Below are positions 1 through 10,415 of a stretch of 64,000 bases of DNA, in pieces. Origin of the DNA: Rahnella bonaserana (GTDB taxonomy: Bacteria; Pseudomonadota; Gammaproteobacteria; Enterobacterales; Enterobacteriaceae); the NCBI RefSeq assembly GCF_019049675.1, contig NZ_JAFMOW010000068.1, positions 248,001 through 312,000 of the forward strand, given 5' to 3'. Position numbers and translations under genes: made by a program. The notes beneath the pieces were generated by a model that did not search any database, had not been told where the DNA came from, and saw only the letters and a list, made by a program, of their open reading frames with translations. Within the stretch, counting starts at the first letter, position 1; every line of letters begins with the position of its first letter.

Positions 1-1
1 T

Positions 2-2551
2 ATCGACCTTAATTTTGAGCTTGATGCACAGAAAACCATTGTGACTGCTGTCAGTCAGATCAAACGCCTGGGCACAGAAGGCGCGCCGCTGGTGCTCAAT
101 GGTGAAGATCTGACCCTGATCAGCCTGAAAATTAACGGTCAGGACTGGCCGAAATATCAGTTAAAAGAAGGCGTGCTGGAAATTACCGGCCTGCCGGAAG
201 CGTTTGAACTGGCGATTGTTAACGAAATTCACCCTGCGAAAAACACCGCGCTGGAAGGGCTGTATCTCTCCGGTGAAGCGCTGTGTACCCAGTGTGAAGC
301 CGAAGGTTTCCGCCATATTACCTATTACCTGGATCGCCCGGACGTTCTGGCGCGTTTCACCACCCGCATCGTGGCGGATAAAGCTCGTTATCCTTATTTG
401 CTGTCCAATGGTAACCGTATAGATCAGGGTGAACTGGAAGGCGGTAAGCACTGGATCAAATGGGAAGACCCTTTCCCGAAACCTTGCTACCTGTTTGCGC
501 TGGTCGCTGGTGATTTCGATGTCCTGCGTGATTCCTTCAAAACCCGCTCGGGTCGTGATGTGGCGCTGGAACTGTTCGTCGACCGCGGCAATCTGGACCG
601 CGCCGGCTGGGCGATGGAATCTCTCAAGCAATCCATGAAATGGGACGAAACCCGTTTCAATCTGGAATATGATCTCGACATCTTCATGATCGTTGCCGTT
701 GATTTCTTCAATATGGGCGCGATGGAAAACAAAGGCCTCAACGTCTTTAACTCCAAATACGTGCTGGCGAAAGCCGAAACCGCTACCGACAAAGATTACC
801 TCGGTATCGAAGCGGTGATCGGCCACGAATACTTCCATAACTGGACTGGTAACCGCGTCACCTGCCGCGACTGGTTCCAGCTGAGCCTGAAAGAAGGCCT
901 GACCGTATTCCGTGATCAGGAATTCAGTTCTGATCTGGGATCGCGCTCAGTCAACCGTATCGATAACGTCCGTGTGATGCGTGGCGCGCAGTTCTCTGAA
1001 GATGCCAGCCCGATGGCGCACCCGATCCGTCCGGAAAAAGTCATCGAAATGAACAACTTCTACACCCTGACGGTGTATGAAAAAGGTTCAGAAGTCATCC
1101 GTATGCTGCACACTTTGCTCGGCGAAGAGAAATTCCAGGCCGGGATGCAGCTGTACTTCGAGCGTCATGACGGCAGCGCCGCTACCTGTGACGATTTTGT
1201 GCAGGCGATGGAAGATGCGTCCAACGTGGACCTGTCACTGTTCCGCCGCTGGTACAGCCAGTCCGGTACACCGGTGCTGACCGTGCGTGACGATTATGAT
1301 GTGGAAAAACAGCAATACACTCTGACCGTCAGCCAGAAGACCCCGCCGACGCCTGATCAGACTGAAAAGCTGCCACTGCATATTCCGCTGGATATCGAAC
1401 TGTACGATCCACAGGGCAACGTGATTGCACTGAAACAAAATGGCCAGACAGTCAGCAACGTGCTGAACGTGACGGAAGCTGAACAGACGTTTGTGTTTGA
1501 CGACGTGGAATATCAGCCGGTGCCTTCTTTATTACGTGAATTCTCAGCACCAGTGAAACTCGATTACAAATGGGGCGATCATCAGCTGACTTTCCTGATG
1601 AAATACGCACGTAACGATTTCGCCCGCTGGGATGCGGCACAGAGCCTGCTGGCAATTTACATCAAACTCAACGTGGCGCGTCATCAGCAGAAACAACCGT
1701 TGTCTCTGCCGCTGCATGTGGCTGATGCGTTCCGTGCGGTGTTGCTGGATGAGAATATCGATCCGGCCCTGGCGGCGCAGATCCTGACCCTGCCTTCAGA
1801 AAACGAAATCGCGGAACTGTTCGAAACGATCGACCCTGAAGCGATCAGTGCCGTTCACGACGCGATTACCCGTTGTCTGGCAACGGAAATGGCCGATGAG
1901 TTCCTGGCGGTTTACAACGCCAATCGTCTGCCAGCGTACCGTGTGGTGCATGAAGATATCGGCAAACGTTCACTGCGTAATACCTGTCTGCATTATCTGG
2001 CCTTTGCCGATGTCACACTGGCCGATCAGCTGGTGAAAGCGCAGTTCGAACAGGCAGATAATATGACGGATTCTCTGGCAGCGATGTCTGCAGCAGTCTC
2101 CGCGCAGTTACCTTGTCGTGAATCGCTGATGGCGGCTTACGATGAACGCTGGCATCACGACGGTCTGGTCATGGATAAATGGTTTATCCAGCAGGCGACC
2201 AGCCCGGCCGCCGATGTGTTACAGAAAGTCCGTTCACTGCTGAACCACCGTTCGTTCAGCATGGGTAACCCGAACCGTGTCCGTTCATTAGTCGGTGCGT
2301 TTGCATCAGCCAATCCTTCTGCATTCCACGCCGCAGACGGCAGCGGTTATCAGTTCCTCACTGAAATGCTCACTGATCTTAACACCCGTAACCCGCAGGT
2401 TGCGGCGCGTATGATTGAGCCGCTGATCCGTCTGAAACGCTATGACCAGAACCGTCAGGCGCTGATGCGTCAGGCTCTGGAACAGCTGAAAGGGCTGGAA
2501 AATCTGTCCGGTGATTTGTTCGAGAAAATTACCAAAGCGTTAGATGCGTAA
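2..2551 (+). CDS. pepN: Aminopeptidase N (M1 zinc metallopeptidase), 5'-truncated by window edge
   Basis: Cytosolic aminopeptidase that removes N-terminal residues from peptides late in protein turnover. The frame is open from base 2 and gives 849 residues; E. coli PepN has 870, so about 21 residues lie outside the window. The exopeptidase motif GAMEN is followed by the zinc site HEYFH (bases 824-838) and, 18 residues later, the third zinc ligand Glu in LKEGLT. The C-terminal helical half is complete and ends in KITKALDA. A GTG at base 41 is internal and is not the start. The gene converges on the ssu operon and shares a terminator with it. Identity is very secure. Confidence 0.98.
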   Translation: MDLNFELDAQKTIVTAVSQIKRLGTEGAPLVLNGEDLTLISLKINGQDWPKYQLKEGVLEITGLPEAFELAIVNEIHPAKNTALEGLYLSGEALCTQCEAEGFRHITYYLDRPDVLARFTTRIVADKARYPYLLSNGNRIDQGELEGGKHWIKWEDPFPKPCYLFALVAGDFDVLRDSFKTRSGRDVALELFVDRGNLDRAGWAMESLKQSMKWDETRFNLEYDLDIFMIVAVDFFNMGAMENKGLNVFNSKYVLAKAETATDKDYLGIEAVIGHEYFHNWTGNRVTCRDWFQLSLKEGLTVFRDQEFSSDLGSRSVNRIDNVRVMRGAQFSEDASPMAHPIRPEKVIEMNNFYTLTVYEKGSEVIRMLHTLLGEEKFQAGMQLYFERHDGSAATCDDFVQAMEDASNVDLSLFRRWYSQSGTPVLTVRDDYDVEKQQYTLTVSQKTPPTPDQTEKLPLHIPLDIELYDPQGNVIALKQNGQTVSNVLNVTEAEQTFVFDDVEYQPVPSLLREFSAPVKLDYKWGDHQLTFLMKYARNDFARWDAAQSLLAIYIKLNVARHQQKQPLSLPLHVADAFRAVLLDENIDPALAAQILTLPSENEIAELFETIDPEAISAVHDAITRCLATEMADEFLAVYNANRLPAYRVVHEDIGKRSLRNTCLHYLAFADVTLADQLVKAQFEQADNMTDSLAAMSAAVSAQLPCRESLMAAYDERWHHDGLVMDKWFIQQATSPAADVLQKVRSLLNHRSFSMGNPNRVRSLVGAFASANPSAFHAADGSGYQFLTEMLTDLNTRNPQVAARMIEPLIRLKRYDQNRQALMRQALEQLKGLENLSGDLFEKITKALDA

Positions 2552-2580
2552 TTGCCTTTAACGGCAAAGAGCGGCAAAGC

Positions 2581-2609
2581 AAAAGGGCGATGGAAACATC
2601 GCCCTTTTT
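2581..2609. terminator. Bidirectional rho-independent terminator between pepN and ssuB
   Basis: A perfect 12-bp stem (AAAAGGGCGATG with its complement) around a GAAA tetraloop. There is an A-run on the left and a T-run on the right, so it can end pepN on the plus strand and ssuB on the minus strand. Confidence 0.9.
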
Positions 2610-2636
2610 ACGTTTTGAATTCACTGAAAGTGGGGA

Positions 2637-3419
2637 TCAGTTCTGTGCGCGCTTCGCTTCCTGAGCCACATTTTGCAACGGCTGCGGCGTCAGTACACGT
2701 TCCAGCACTTCAGCTTCCAGTTCAGCCAGTCGCGCTGAACCTTTACGGCGCGGACGCGGCAGGTCAACCGTCAAATCCATGCCAATCTGCCCCTGATCGA
2801 TAAGGATCACCCGGTCAGCGACGGTTACGGCTTCGCTGACATCGTGCGTCACCAGCAGAACCGTGAAATCATGCTGCTGCCACAGGCGCTCGATCAGGCT
2901 TTGCATCTCAATACGCGTCAGGGCATCCAGCGCGCCCAGCGGTTCATCGAGCAATAACAGACGCGGGCGATGTATTAATGCACGTGCCAGTGCCACTCGC
3001 TGTTTTTGTCCGCCGGATAACGCTGAAGGCCAGTCGTCGGCACGATCGGCCAGCCCGACTTCTTCGAGCGCGGCAAGCGCGGCTTCACGCCACTTTCCTT
3101 TCAGGCCCAGACCCACATTATCAATCACCTTTTTCCAGGGCAGAAGACGGTCATCCTGAAACATCAGGCGGGTGTCGTCGCGTACCTGACTCAGCGGCGC
3201 GCTGGCACTGAGCAGTTCGCCTTGTGTGGTTTTCTCCAGTCCGGCCAGTAAACGCAGCAGGGTACTTTTGCCACAACCGCTGCGACCGACGACCGCCACA
3301 AACTGGCCTGGAGGAATGCGCAGATTAATGTCGTTCAGCACGGCGCGGTTGCCGTATTTTTTAGTAATGCCGGAGAGTGTCACCGGCGTGCCTTGCGGAA
3401 TGCGTGCGGGTGCGCTCAT
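2637..3419 (-). CDS. ssuB: Aliphatic sulfonate ABC transporter ATP-binding protein
   Basis: ATPase subunit of the SsuABC importer, which brings alkanesulfonates into the cell as a sulfur source when sulfate and cysteine are scarce. The 260-residue protein has Walker [10 protein letters not shown] (residues 45-53), a Q-loop near FQDDR (87-91), signature LSGGQKQR (134-141) and Walker B LLLLDEP (154-160). Its start overlaps the ssuC stop by four bases (ATGA), a sign of translational coupling. It is last in ssuEADCB. The complete operon makes ssuB far more likely than the related tauB. Confidence 0.96.
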   Translation of the reverse strand: MSAPARIPQGTPVTLSGITKKYGNRAVLNDINLRIPPGQFVAVVGRSGCGKSTLLRLLAGLEKTTQGELLSASAPLSQVRDDTRLMFQDDRLLPWKKVIDNVGLGLKGKWREAALAALEEVGLADRADDWPSALSGGQKQRVALARALIHRPRLLLLDEPLGALDALTRIEMQSLIERLWQQHDFTVLLVTHDVSEAVTVADRVILIDQGQIGMDLTVDLPRPRRKGSARLAELEAEVLERVLTPQPLQNVAQEAKRAQN

Positions 3420-4207
3420 GCGGCATCTCCTTGTTTTTTCTGATAAGCAGGGTGCCAGCGCAGCCAGACACTTTCCAGCAGGCGGGCGAGAACATCGGCC
3501 AGTTTGCCGAGAATGGCGTACAGCACGATGGCAACCACCACGACATCAGTTTGTAAAAACTCGCGGGCGTTCATCGCCAGATAACCAATACCGGAGTTAG
3601 CCGAAATGGTTTCCGCCACAATCAGCGTCAGCCACATGAACCCCAGCGCAAAGCGTACGCCGACCATAATCGACGGCAGCGCGCCTGGTAACACCACCTG
3701 AATAAACAGCGGGAAACCGGAAAGTCCGTAGCTGCGCGACATCTCCAGCAGTCCGCGGTCGATATTGCGGATACCGTGATAGGTATTGAGATAAATCGGG
3801 AACAACGTTCCCAGCGCCACCAGGAAAATTTTGGCAGATTCATCAATGCCGAACCACAGAATCACCAGCGGGATCAGCGCCAGATGCGGAATGTTGCGCA
3901 GCATTTGCAGCGAACTGTCCAGCAGACGCTCGCCCCAGCGGGAAAGTCCGGTAATAAAACCGAGCAGTAACCCGAGGCTGCCGCCGATGGCGAAACCAAT
4001 CAGCGCGCGGAAGGTGCTGATTTTCAGGTTTTGCCACAGGTCACCGCTTTTCGCCAGTGTCCAGAAGGCTTCCACCACGGCGCTCGGTGCCGGCAGAATA
4101 CGGTTGGATAACCAGCCGGCTTCCACCGCCAGCTGCCAGCCGCCGATGAGAACCACCGGCACAACCCACGGGGCAATGCGGTTCAGCCAGCGTTGTGTCG
4201 TTGTCAT
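3416..4207 (-). CDS. ssuC: Aliphatic sulfonate ABC transporter permease
   Basis: Inner-membrane channel subunit of SsuABC, 263 residues with about six hydrophobic segments. The cytoplasmic EAA-like loop that docks on SsuB is visible around residues 155-180 ([13 protein letters not shown] through LPGALPS). The ATG has a GGAGA-type ribosome site just upstream and lies 11 bases after the ssuD stop, so the genes are co-transcribed. The length matches E. coli SsuC. No disruption is seen. Confidence 0.96.
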   Translation of the reverse strand: MTTTQRWLNRIAPWVVPVVLIGGWQLAVEAGWLSNRILPAPSAVVEAFWTLAKSGDLWQNLKISTFRALIGFAIGGSLGLLLGFITGLSRWGERLLDSSLQMLRNIPHLALIPLVILWFGIDESAKIFLVALGTLFPIYLNTYHGIRNIDRGLLEMSRSYGLSGFPLFIQVVLPGALPSIMVGVRFALGFMWLTLIVAETISANSGIGYLAMNAREFLQTDVVVVAIVLYAILGKLADVLARLLESVWLRWHPAYQKKQGDAA

Positions 4208-4218
4208 CTGCCTTCTCC

Positions 4219-5373
4219 TTAATGCTGGCTGGCGGTGCGTTTGTTCGCAAAGTGATGAGCGACCAGTTCACCGCGCGGCAAAATGGCTTTCTTCACAGTG
4301 TTGTCATCTTCCGGTTTGGCCAGATCCAGATGCGGGAACAGTAATTCGCTGACGCGGTATGCTTCTTCCAGATGCGGATAACCGGAGAAGATAAAGGTGT
4401 CGATGCCCAGATCGGCATATTCCTGCATACGTGCCGCAACTGTCGGGCCATCACCCACCAGCGCTGTTCCTGCGCCGGTGCGCACAAGACCGATACCGGC
4501 CCAGAGATTCGGGTAGATTTCCAGCTTGTTGCGGTCACCGCCGTGTAATGCAGCCATGCGGTGCTGACCGACGGAATCGGTTTTAGCGAAAGCCGCCTGC
4601 GCGCGCTGAATAGTTTCGTCATCGACGTTGGCGATCAGTTTGTCAGCCGCACGCCAGGCTTCTTCGTTGGTTTCACGCACAATCACATGCAGACGAATAC
4701 CGAAACGCACGGTGCGGCCTTTCGCGGCCGCTTTGGCACGCACTTGTTCAATTTTCTCTTTCACTAACGCCGGAGGTTCGCCCCAGGTCAGATACAGTTC
4801 AACCTGTTCGGCGGCCAGATCCTGCGCTTCGTCGGATGAACCGCCGAAATACAGCGGCGGGCGAGGATACTGAACCGGTGGATGCATCAGGCTGGCGCCT
4901 TTTACCTGAATATGTTTGCCTTCGTAATCGACCGTTTCGCCTTCAAGTACGCGGCGCCAGATACGGGTAAATTCTGCTGAGGCTTCGTAACGTTCTTTAT
5001 GGTTGAGATGTAAACCTTCCGCCGCCAGTTCAGACGGATCACCGCCCGTGACCAGATTAAACAGTGCGCGGCCGCCGGAGAGCCGGTCGAGTGTTGCCGC
5101 CTGACGGGCGGCCAGTGTCGGGGAGATAATCCCAGGGCGCAGCGCCACCAGGAATTTCAGGCGTTGCGTGACAGAAATCAGAGAAGCCGCGACCAGCCAT
5201 GAGTCTTCGCATGAACGGCCGGTTGGCAGCAATACACCGCCGAAACCTAAACGGTCTGCGGCCTGAGCAATCTGCTGGAGATAACCGTGGTCTACCACAC
5301 GGGCACCTTCTTCAGTTCCTAAATAACGCCCATCGCCATGGGTGGGTAAAAACCAGAATACGTTCAGACTCAT
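4219..5373 (-). CDS. ssuD: FMNH2-dependent alkanesulfonate monooxygenase
   Basis: Flavin-dependent monooxygenase of the luciferase-like family. It cleaves the C-S bond of alkanesulfonates with O2 and FMNH2 supplied by SsuE, giving an aldehyde and sulfite. The 384 residues open with [19 protein letters not shown], typical of SsuD. They carry the family's TIM-barrel features, including the [14 protein letters not shown] region and the substrate/flavin loop near [12 protein letters not shown]. The start has a strong GAGAGGAA ribosome site. The gene sits third in the operon, as in E. coli. Confidence 0.97.
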   Translation of the reverse strand: MSLNVFWFLPTHGDGRYLGTEEGARVVDHGYLQQIAQAADRLGFGGVLLPTGRSCEDSWLVAASLISVTQRLKFLVALRPGIISPTLAARQAATLDRLSGGRALFNLVTGGDPSELAAEGLHLNHKERYEASAEFTRIWRRVLEGETVDYEGKHIQVKGASLMHPPVQYPRPPLYFGGSSDEAQDLAAEQVELYLTWGEPPALVKEKIEQVRAKAAAKGRTVRFGIRLHVIVRETNEEAWRAADKLIANVDDETIQRAQAAFAKTDSVGQHRMAALHGGDRNKLEIYPNLWAGIGLVRTGAGTALVGDGPTVAARMQEYADLGIDTFIFSGYPHLEEAYRVSELLFPHLDLAKPEDDNTVKKAILPRGELVAHHFANKRTASQH

Positions 5374-5432
5374 AATATGTTCCTCTCAAAGTTTTTTGAT
5401 TCATGACCACTCAGCGGCGGCTAAATTAGGGT

Positions 5433-6407
5433 TCAGTTGGCTTGTACAGACGGTTTCCAGATGCGGTCTTTGATTTCAACCGGCTTTGGCAAAATGTGGT
5501 TCTGATAAAACAAATCGGCGGTTTGCTGCTGGCGCTTTTCCGTCTCGGCATTGACTGGCGTGATTGGCATATCCGGCAGATGATCCAGATAGGAGGCGAC
5601 CACTTTTTCCGGCAATCCCATCGACTGGGAAAGCAGTTTGATACTTTGTTCACGATCCGTTTTGGTCAGCGCATTCGCCTGCGTTAACACTTCCAGTACC
5701 TGACTGATGAACTGAGGATTAGCCTCGGTATATTTCTTCGGCGCAAGATAGAAGGAACCGGTCTGATGCAGCGTCGAACCGTCGGTCAGCACGCGAACAT
5801 CTCCCTGAACTTCTGCGGCAGAGTAGTACGGATCCCAGATAGCCCAGGCATCGACGTCATGCTGCTGAAAGGCGGCGCGCGCGTCGGCAGGCGTCAGATA
5901 GACCGGCTGGATATCACTGAATTTAAGACCTGCCTGTTGCAGGGCACGAAGCAATAAGTTGTGCGAACTGGAGCCTTTCTGGAACGCGACTTTATGGCCT
6001 TTGAGATCGGCGACGGTTTTAATCGGGCTGTTGCTGTCGACCAGAATAACTTCTGCTTTTGGTTTCGGCGGTTCTGAGCCGATATAAAGAAGATCCGCAC
6101 CGGCCGCCTGGGCAAACAGTGGCGGCAAATCGCCGGTACCGCCTAAATCAATGCTGCCGACGTTCAGGGCTTCAAGGATTTGCGGGCCTGCGGGAAATTC
6201 CACCCAGCTGATTTTGGTGTCCGGGAAACGTTTTTCCAGCAACTGATGAGATTTCGCCAGCACCAGTCCGACGGATCCTTTCTGATAAGCGATGCGTAAT
6301 TGCGCAGGATCTTTTTCCTGGGCTGATGCTGTGGCGCTGAATATCAGGCTGGTGACCAGACCGGCGATCACGGGCAACTGGCGTAATAAAGAGAAAGAGG
6401 CTGACAT
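5433..6407 (-). CDS. ssuA: Aliphatic sulfonate ABC transporter periplasmic binding protein
   Basis: Periplasmic receptor that captures alkanesulfonates and delivers them to SsuBC. The 324-residue precursor has a Sec signal peptide of about 28 residues, with likely cleavage after ATASA before QEKDP. The mature domain is an NMT1/SsuA-type binding fold (LRIAYQKGSVGLVLAK, then the hinge region near KVAFQKGSSSHNLLLRA). The gene is second in the operon, 18 bases after ssuE, with a good AAAAGGAA ribosome site. Confidence 0.95.
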   Translation of the reverse strand: MSASFSLLRQLPVIAGLVTSLIFSATASAQEKDPAQLRIAYQKGSVGLVLAKSHQLLEKRFPDTKISWVEFPAGPQILEALNVGSIDLGGTGDLPPLFAQAAGADLLYIGSEPPKPKAEVILVDSNSPIKTVADLKGHKVAFQKGSSSHNLLLRALQQAGLKFSDIQPVYLTPADARAAFQQHDVDAWAIWDPYYSAAEVQGDVRVLTDGSTLHQTGSFYLAPKKYTEANPQFISQVLEVLTQANALTKTDREQSIKLLSQSMGLPEKVVASYLDHLPDMPITPVNAETEKRQQQTADLFYQNHILPKPVEIKDRIWKPSVQAN

Positions 6408-6425
6408 GGCTAATTCCTTTTAGGT

Positions 6426-7007
6426 TCAGACACGTAATGCTTGCGCAGAAAGGGAAGCGACCGACGGAATTTGCGGACGGCGGCGGCTCAGCGCCAGATA
6501 GAAGTTTTCCAGTGATTCAGTCAGACGTTCTTCCAGTGCCGGATCCAGCTTCGCCGGGAATGTCTGATAATCAGTGATCAGACTGTCATCAGCGAAAACG
6601 CCCTGTAAAACTTCCTGCGCCTTCAGCGAGGCCAGCACCGGTTTCAGCGCATAATCGACGGCCAGCATGTGCCCGATCGATCCGGCCGTCGCCAGGGGCA
6701 AGACGACTTTGTGGTCGAGCGCGCGCTCGGGCAGTAAATCCAGCAACGTTTTCAGCGCACCTGAAAAAGACGCCTTATACACCGGCGTGGCGACAATCAG
6801 GCCATCTGCACTCGCCAGTTCAGCGTTCAGTTGCTTTAACTGCGGGCTGGCAAAATTGGCAAATAACAAATCATCAGCTGAAAAATCCTGAATATTGTAG
6901 GTAAAGACTTCTACACCCCGGCTTGCCAGCCACTGGTGGCTGAGTGCCAGCAGGGAAGAGGAGCGGGAAGGTTGTCGGGGGCTGCCGGCCAGTGTGATTA
7001 CGCGCAT
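6426..7007 (-). CDS. ssuE: NADPH-dependent FMN reductase of the sulfonate system
   Basis: Flavodoxin-like FMN reductase that supplies reduced flavin to SsuD. The 193-residue protein begins [16 protein letters not shown], the phosphate-binding loop of this family. It also has the [21 protein letters not shown] segment split by the typical flavin contact residues. It is the first gene of ssuEADCB, so the operon promoter must lie in the 314-base gap toward pyrD. The length equals the family norm. Confidence 0.95.
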   Translation of the reverse strand: MRVITLAGSPRQPSRSSSLLALSHQWLASRGVEVFTYNIQDFSADDLLFANFASPQLKQLNAELASADGLIVATPVYKASFSGALKTLLDLLPERALDHKVVLPLATAGSIGHMLAVDYALKPVLASLKAQEVLQGVFADDSLITDYQTFPAKLDPALEERLTESLENFYLALSRRRPQIPSVASLSAQALRV

Positions 7008-7019
7008 TCACTTATTCCT

Positions 7020-7036
7020 TATAACAATCTGTTATA
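7020..7036. promoter_or_regulatory. Inverted repeat just upstream of ssuE, candidate LysR-type or repressor site
   Basis: TATAACA-atc-TGTTATA, a perfect 7-bp dyad with a 3-base spacer, 13-29 bases before the ssuE start codon. In E. coli the ssu operon is controlled by the LysR-type proteins Cbl and CysB, but I cannot assign this dyad to either. It lies between any promoter and the start, or overlaps the -10 region. The remaining bases of the ssuE-pyrD gap (to 7321) show no gene. Confidence 0.4.
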
Positions 7037-7202
7037 GAACCATCATTTTTATTAACGAAGTGAAGTAAACCTAGCAGGGGAAGGCGGCACAGCGGAAATC
7101 TCAATTTTGGCTATGAAAAGTTCCAAATCAGATAAAGCGCTTTTAACGGCGGGTTGAGGCACGGACGGGTTAAGAAGGAAAAGTGAATTAAAGGTAACTA
7201 AA

Positions 7203-7218
7203 AAGTAATCGTTTGCGC
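7203..7218. promoter_or_regulatory. Candidate PurR operator upstream of pyrD
   Basis: AAGTAATCGTTTGCGC matches the PurR consensus ACGCAAACGTTTGCGT at 12 of 16 positions, including the central CG step. In E. coli, pyrD is mildly repressed by PurR from an upstream site. The site is about 105 bases before the pyrD ATG. This is a motif match only. Confidence 0.5.
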
Positions 7219-7321
7219 AGCGAAGCAATTATTTGGGCAATATGCCGGTTATCATTTCCAATTGTCCCTCGCTTAGTCAATAATACCGCCCCGTCTAGCC
7301 ACCGGGAATCCAGGAGTCTCC

Positions 7322-8332
7322 ATGTTTTATCCTCTTGTCAGGAAAGCACTGTTTCAGCTCGATCCAGAGCGCGCCCACGAGTTTACCTTTCGTCAGTTGA
7401 GCCGCATTTCCGGCACTCCTTTTGAATTTTTGATCCGCCAGTCAGTGCCAACCAAACCGGTTAACTGCATGGGATTATCCTTTAAAAACCCTTTGGGACT
7501 TGCCGCAGGCCTGGATAAAGACGGCGAATGTATTGATGCACTCGGCGCAATGGGCTTCGGATTTATTGAAGTCGGCACGGTGACACCGCGTGCGCAGGAC
7601 GGTAATGATAAGCCGCGTTTATTCCGCATCGTTGAAGCTGAAGGCCTGATTAACCGTATGGGTTTTAATAACCATGGTGTGGATAATCTGGTGAATAATG
7701 TCAAAAAATCACATTTTGGCGGCATTCTGGGGATTAATATTGGCAAGAATAAAGACACGCCTGTTGAGCACGGCGCAGACGATTATCTGACCTGTATGGA
7801 AAAGGTATATCCGTATGCCGGTTATATCGCGGTGAATATTTCATCGCCAAATACCCCGGGCTTACGTTCACTGCAATACGGTGAAGCGCTGGATGATTTA
7901 CTGGCGGCGATTAAGAATAAGCAACTCGAGCTTCAGCAACGTCACCAGAAATATGTGCCGGTTGCCGTGAAGATCGCGCCGGATCTTTCTGAAGAAGAAT
8001 TGATCCAAATAGCGGACAGTCTGGTACGTCATAATATGGATGGCGTTATCGCCACCAATACCACACTCGATCGTAAACTGGTTCAGGGGCTGAATTATTG
8101 TGAGCAGGTGGGTGGCCTGAGCGGGCGTCCGGTTCAACTGCGCAGCACAGAAATTATCCGCATGCTGTCAAATGAATTACAGGGACGTCTGCCTATTATT
8201 GGTGTCGGCGGCATTGATTCATTAACCGCGGCGCGTGAAAAAATGGCAGCGGGCGCGTCATTAATTCAAATCTATTCCGGCTTTATCTTCAAAGGTCCCG
8301 GTTTAATCAAAGATATTGTTACCCACATCTGA
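7322..8332 (+). CDS. pyrD: Dihydroorotate dehydrogenase (quinone), class 2
   Basis: Fourth step of UMP synthesis: oxidises dihydroorotate to orotate with FMN and passes electrons to membrane quinone. The 336 residues start with the short amphipathic membrane-docking helix [16 protein letters not shown]. The core barrel has [11 protein letters not shown] (around residues 58-68), NISSPNTPG (172-180, with catalytic Ser175 at the E. coli position) and the C-terminal phosphate-binding [14 protein letters not shown]. The ATG follows an AGGAG ribosome site. It is monocistronic or read together with zapC. Confidence 0.98.
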   Translation: MFYPLVRKALFQLDPERAHEFTFRQLSRISGTPFEFLIRQSVPTKPVNCMGLSFKNPLGLAAGLDKDGECIDALGAMGFGFIEVGTVTPRAQDGNDKPRLFRIVEAEGLINRMGFNNHGVDNLVNNVKKSHFGGILGINIGKNKDTPVEHGADDYLTCMEKVYPYAGYIAVNISSPNTPGLRSLQYGEALDDLLAAIKNKQLELQQRHQKYVPVAVKIAPDLSEEELIQIADSLVRHNMDGVIATNTTLDRKLVQGLNYCEQVGGLSGRPVQLRSTEIIRMLSNELQGRLPIIGVGGIDSLTAAREKMAAGASLIQIYSGFIFKGPGLIKDIVTHI

Positions 8333-8350
8333 TATTTTTCATCCTTTAGG

Positions 8351-8382
8351 CGAGTCAGGGGTTTATTTATTAACCCGGCTCG
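8351..8382 (+). terminator. Imperfect hairpin after pyrD, possible terminator
   Basis: CGAG...GGGTT, an AT-rich loop, AACCC...CTCG, then the loose T-rich stretch TCTATATTTT. The stem has mismatches, so it may be only a partial terminator between pyrD and zapC. Confidence 0.4.
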
Positions 8383-8516
8383 TCTATATTTTGTCCACTG
8401 ACCGTAATTCAGGCTCAGGATTTGTCTGATATCACTTCATCGCAAAAAAATCTATTCTTACAGATTAGCCGGTAATGAAGTCAGGCAGAGGGCATGAGGG
8501 CAAACAGGATGACGAA

Positions 8517-9062
8517 ATGAAAATCAAACCAGATGATAATTGGCGTTGGTACTTCGATGCAGAGCATGATCGGCTTATGTTAGATCTCGCCAATGGCATG
8601 ATTTTCCGTTCCCGTTTCCCGGCTAAAATGTTAACCCCTGATGCATTCGGAAATATGTCATTTTGTGTCGATGATGCAGCCTTGTATTTCGATTATGAAG
8701 AACAGTGCAAACATATTCGTCTGGCCGCTGAACAACGCGCTGAATTAGTTTTAAATGCCTTAGTCGCTTTCCGCTTTTTAAAACCGCTGATGCCAAAGAG
8801 CTGGCATTTCAGTCAGCAAATGCGTCCTTTCCAGCCAGAGAATGGTCAGCTTGCTCAGGTGCAGGTGATGGACAGCGGCGAACAGGCAACATTGCTGGTG
8901 GTTGAATCCGGAGATAACGCCAGCTTGTGCCTGCTGGCGCAGGAACGGCTGGCGGTGGCAGGGCGTGGAATGGTGCTCGGCGACGCCATTAAAGTGATGC
9001 ACGACCGGTTAATGCCAGCGGCATTTAGAGTCGACAGCGATGTCTACGACCAGGCAGTGTAA
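8517..9062 (+). CDS. zapC: Cell division protein ZapC (FtsZ ring stabiliser)
   Basis: Cytosolic FtsZ-binding protein that promotes lateral bundling of FtsZ filaments at the Z ring. I place the start at the ATG at 8517 ([19 protein letters not shown]), which has a CAGGA ribosome site and matches the E. coli N-terminus. The open frame extends upstream without support. The 181-residue product keeps the family blocks [35 protein letters not shown] and the C-terminal [11 protein letters not shown]. Its place between pyrD and ycbX is as in E. coli. Confidence 0.93.
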   Translation: MKIKPDDNWRWYFDAEHDRLMLDLANGMIFRSRFPAKMLTPDAFGNMSFCVDDAALYFDYEEQCKHIRLAAEQRAELVLNALVAFRFLKPLMPKSWHFSQQMRPFQPENGQLAQVQVMDSGEQATLLVVESGDNASLCLLAQERLAVAGRGMVLGDAIKVMHDRLMPAAFRVDSDVYDQAV

Positions 9063-9063
9063 A

Positions 9064-9188
9064 TTACCCTTCATATTTCAAGTTGCATATGCGTTGGCTG
9101 CGCTCAGTCACCCGAATCACTTACCTGTGTAAGCTCATCGGGATCCCTTCTCTTGCCACCATCTTGCAACCGGAACTATTTTGGGTAA
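9064..9188. repeat. ERIC (enterobacterial repetitive intergenic consensus) element, copy 1
   Basis: A 125-base intergenic element with TTACCC at one end and GGGTAA at the other. It contains the ERIC core TCACTTACCTGTGTAAGCTC followed by CGGGATCCC. It fills nearly the whole gap between the convergent zapC and ycbX genes. Two related copies are at 34597 and 41538. Confidence 0.88.
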
Positions 9189-9201
9189 CTGCGGAAAATT
9201 T

Positions 9202-10305
9202 TTAGCCGAGCACGATATCTGTTGCCGGTATACAACTGCACGACAGAATCGTTCCGTCTTTCCCCACAGCACTTTCCTTCAGTGGCGCAACGTTCCCTTC
9301 TTTTAATGTCATTCTGCAGGCACCGCAAATTCCGGCGCGGCAGGAATAGGGGATGCGTAATCCCTGCAACTCCAGTTGTTCAAGCAAAATCTGCTGATTG
9401 TTGCCGGTAAACTCCGTGCCCTGATAATTAATGCGGACTTCCTGAGCGGTACTTATTGGTGCGTCGACATTTTCGACGACTTCGCCTGCGCTGTAAGGGC
9501 GGGGCGGTTTGCTCGTCAGCACCTGAACATGGTCACCGGCGCGGATAACGCCGATGTTACGGGCAATCATGTTCTGACCGAAATCGACGTCGCCGTCGCT
9601 GGCAGTACGGTAACCCTGCAGCGTTTTTAGCGGTTCGCCACGCGGATGCTTGCGACCTTTTTCGATGCTGACCGTAGTAAAAATGCAGCGACTGCACGGT
9701 TTCACCAGATCGAAAATGACTTCCCCGATGCGGATAGTCTGCCAGCTGTCTTCTGCGTAAGCCTCTGCACCGCTGACCACAATATTAGGCCGGAACTGTT
9801 CAACCCTGACACCGCCCGGACAGCGGCGCTGCAAATCCTGCATTGACGCTTCGTTAATCAGCAGATACGGGAACCCGTCGGCGAACGACAGCGGGACTTC
9901 GGGATGCTTCTTCACCCGGCGTGTTGGCTCTTCGCCGACCCAGCGCAACTGGACATCACGTTTTAAATAACCACTTAACCAGCGATTTACCGGTTCCGGT
10001 GCGATGAGTGAGGTAAACTGATTGCCCCAGACTTCCGTCGGTGAGTTAACGCCTGCAAAATCACGAAATTTGACGCTGATACTGTCGCCTTCGGGGGCAC
10101 TCAGCATCAGGCCATCAGGTAATAAAACCGGGGTGAACAGGACGAGGTTCGGATACTGGCGGGCAGTAATGAACATGCCTTGCGGGTCGGTTATCATGAA
10201 CTGACGGTCGAAAGCCAGTCCTGTTGGTGTGACCAGCGAGTGTGAAACTTGCAGGCCGCGCATGGATTTAACCGGATGAACAAATAAACGTGAAAGAATG
10301 GGCAC
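9202..10305 (-). CDS. ycbX: YcbX: MOSC-domain protein with C-terminal 2Fe-2S ferredoxin domain
   Basis: Molybdenum-cofactor-binding MOSC protein that, in E. coli, reduces N-hydroxylated bases such as 6-hydroxylaminopurine. The 367 residues comprise an MOSC N-terminal barrel ([10 protein letters not shown] near residue 11), the MOSC core with the conserved Cys in [12 protein letters not shown], and a plant-type ferredoxin domain with iron ligands [10 protein letters not shown] plus a later Cys in SCSC. Translation starts at GTG (10303-10305) preceded by a GAGGC ribosome site. The gene is divergent from rlmL. Confidence 0.95.
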   Translation of the reverse strand: MPILSRLFVHPVKSMRGLQVSHSLVTPTGLAFDRQFMITDPQGMFITARQYPNLVLFTPVLLPDGLMLSAPEGDSISVKFRDFAGVNSPTEVWGNQFTSLIAPEPVNRWLSGYLKRDVQLRWVGEEPTRRVKKHPEVPLSFADGFPYLLINEASMQDLQRRCPGGVRVEQFRPNIVVSGAEAYAEDSWQTIRIGEVIFDLVKPCSRCIFTTVSIEKGRKHPRGEPLKTLQGYRTASDGDVDFGQNMIARNIGVIRAGDHVQVLTSKPPRPYSAGEVVENVDAPISTAQEVRINYQGTEFTGNNQQILLEQLELQGLRIPYSCRAGICGACRMTLKEGNVAPLKESAVGKDGTILSCSCIPATDIVLG

Positions 10306-10415
10306 TGAACACTGCCTCTCAGAGTATAAAGTCTTAAGAAGAACCAGAGACTTTATGACAAGCGGCGGGGATTAGCTATAATGCGCAACAATTTTATTTT
10401 TGGTGATATGTCGAT

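Noticed and set aside
161-838. Long minus-strand frame (225 codons) opposite pepN
   Set aside because: It lies wholly inside pepN, has no ribosome site and no recognisable product; a shadow of a high-GC3 gene.
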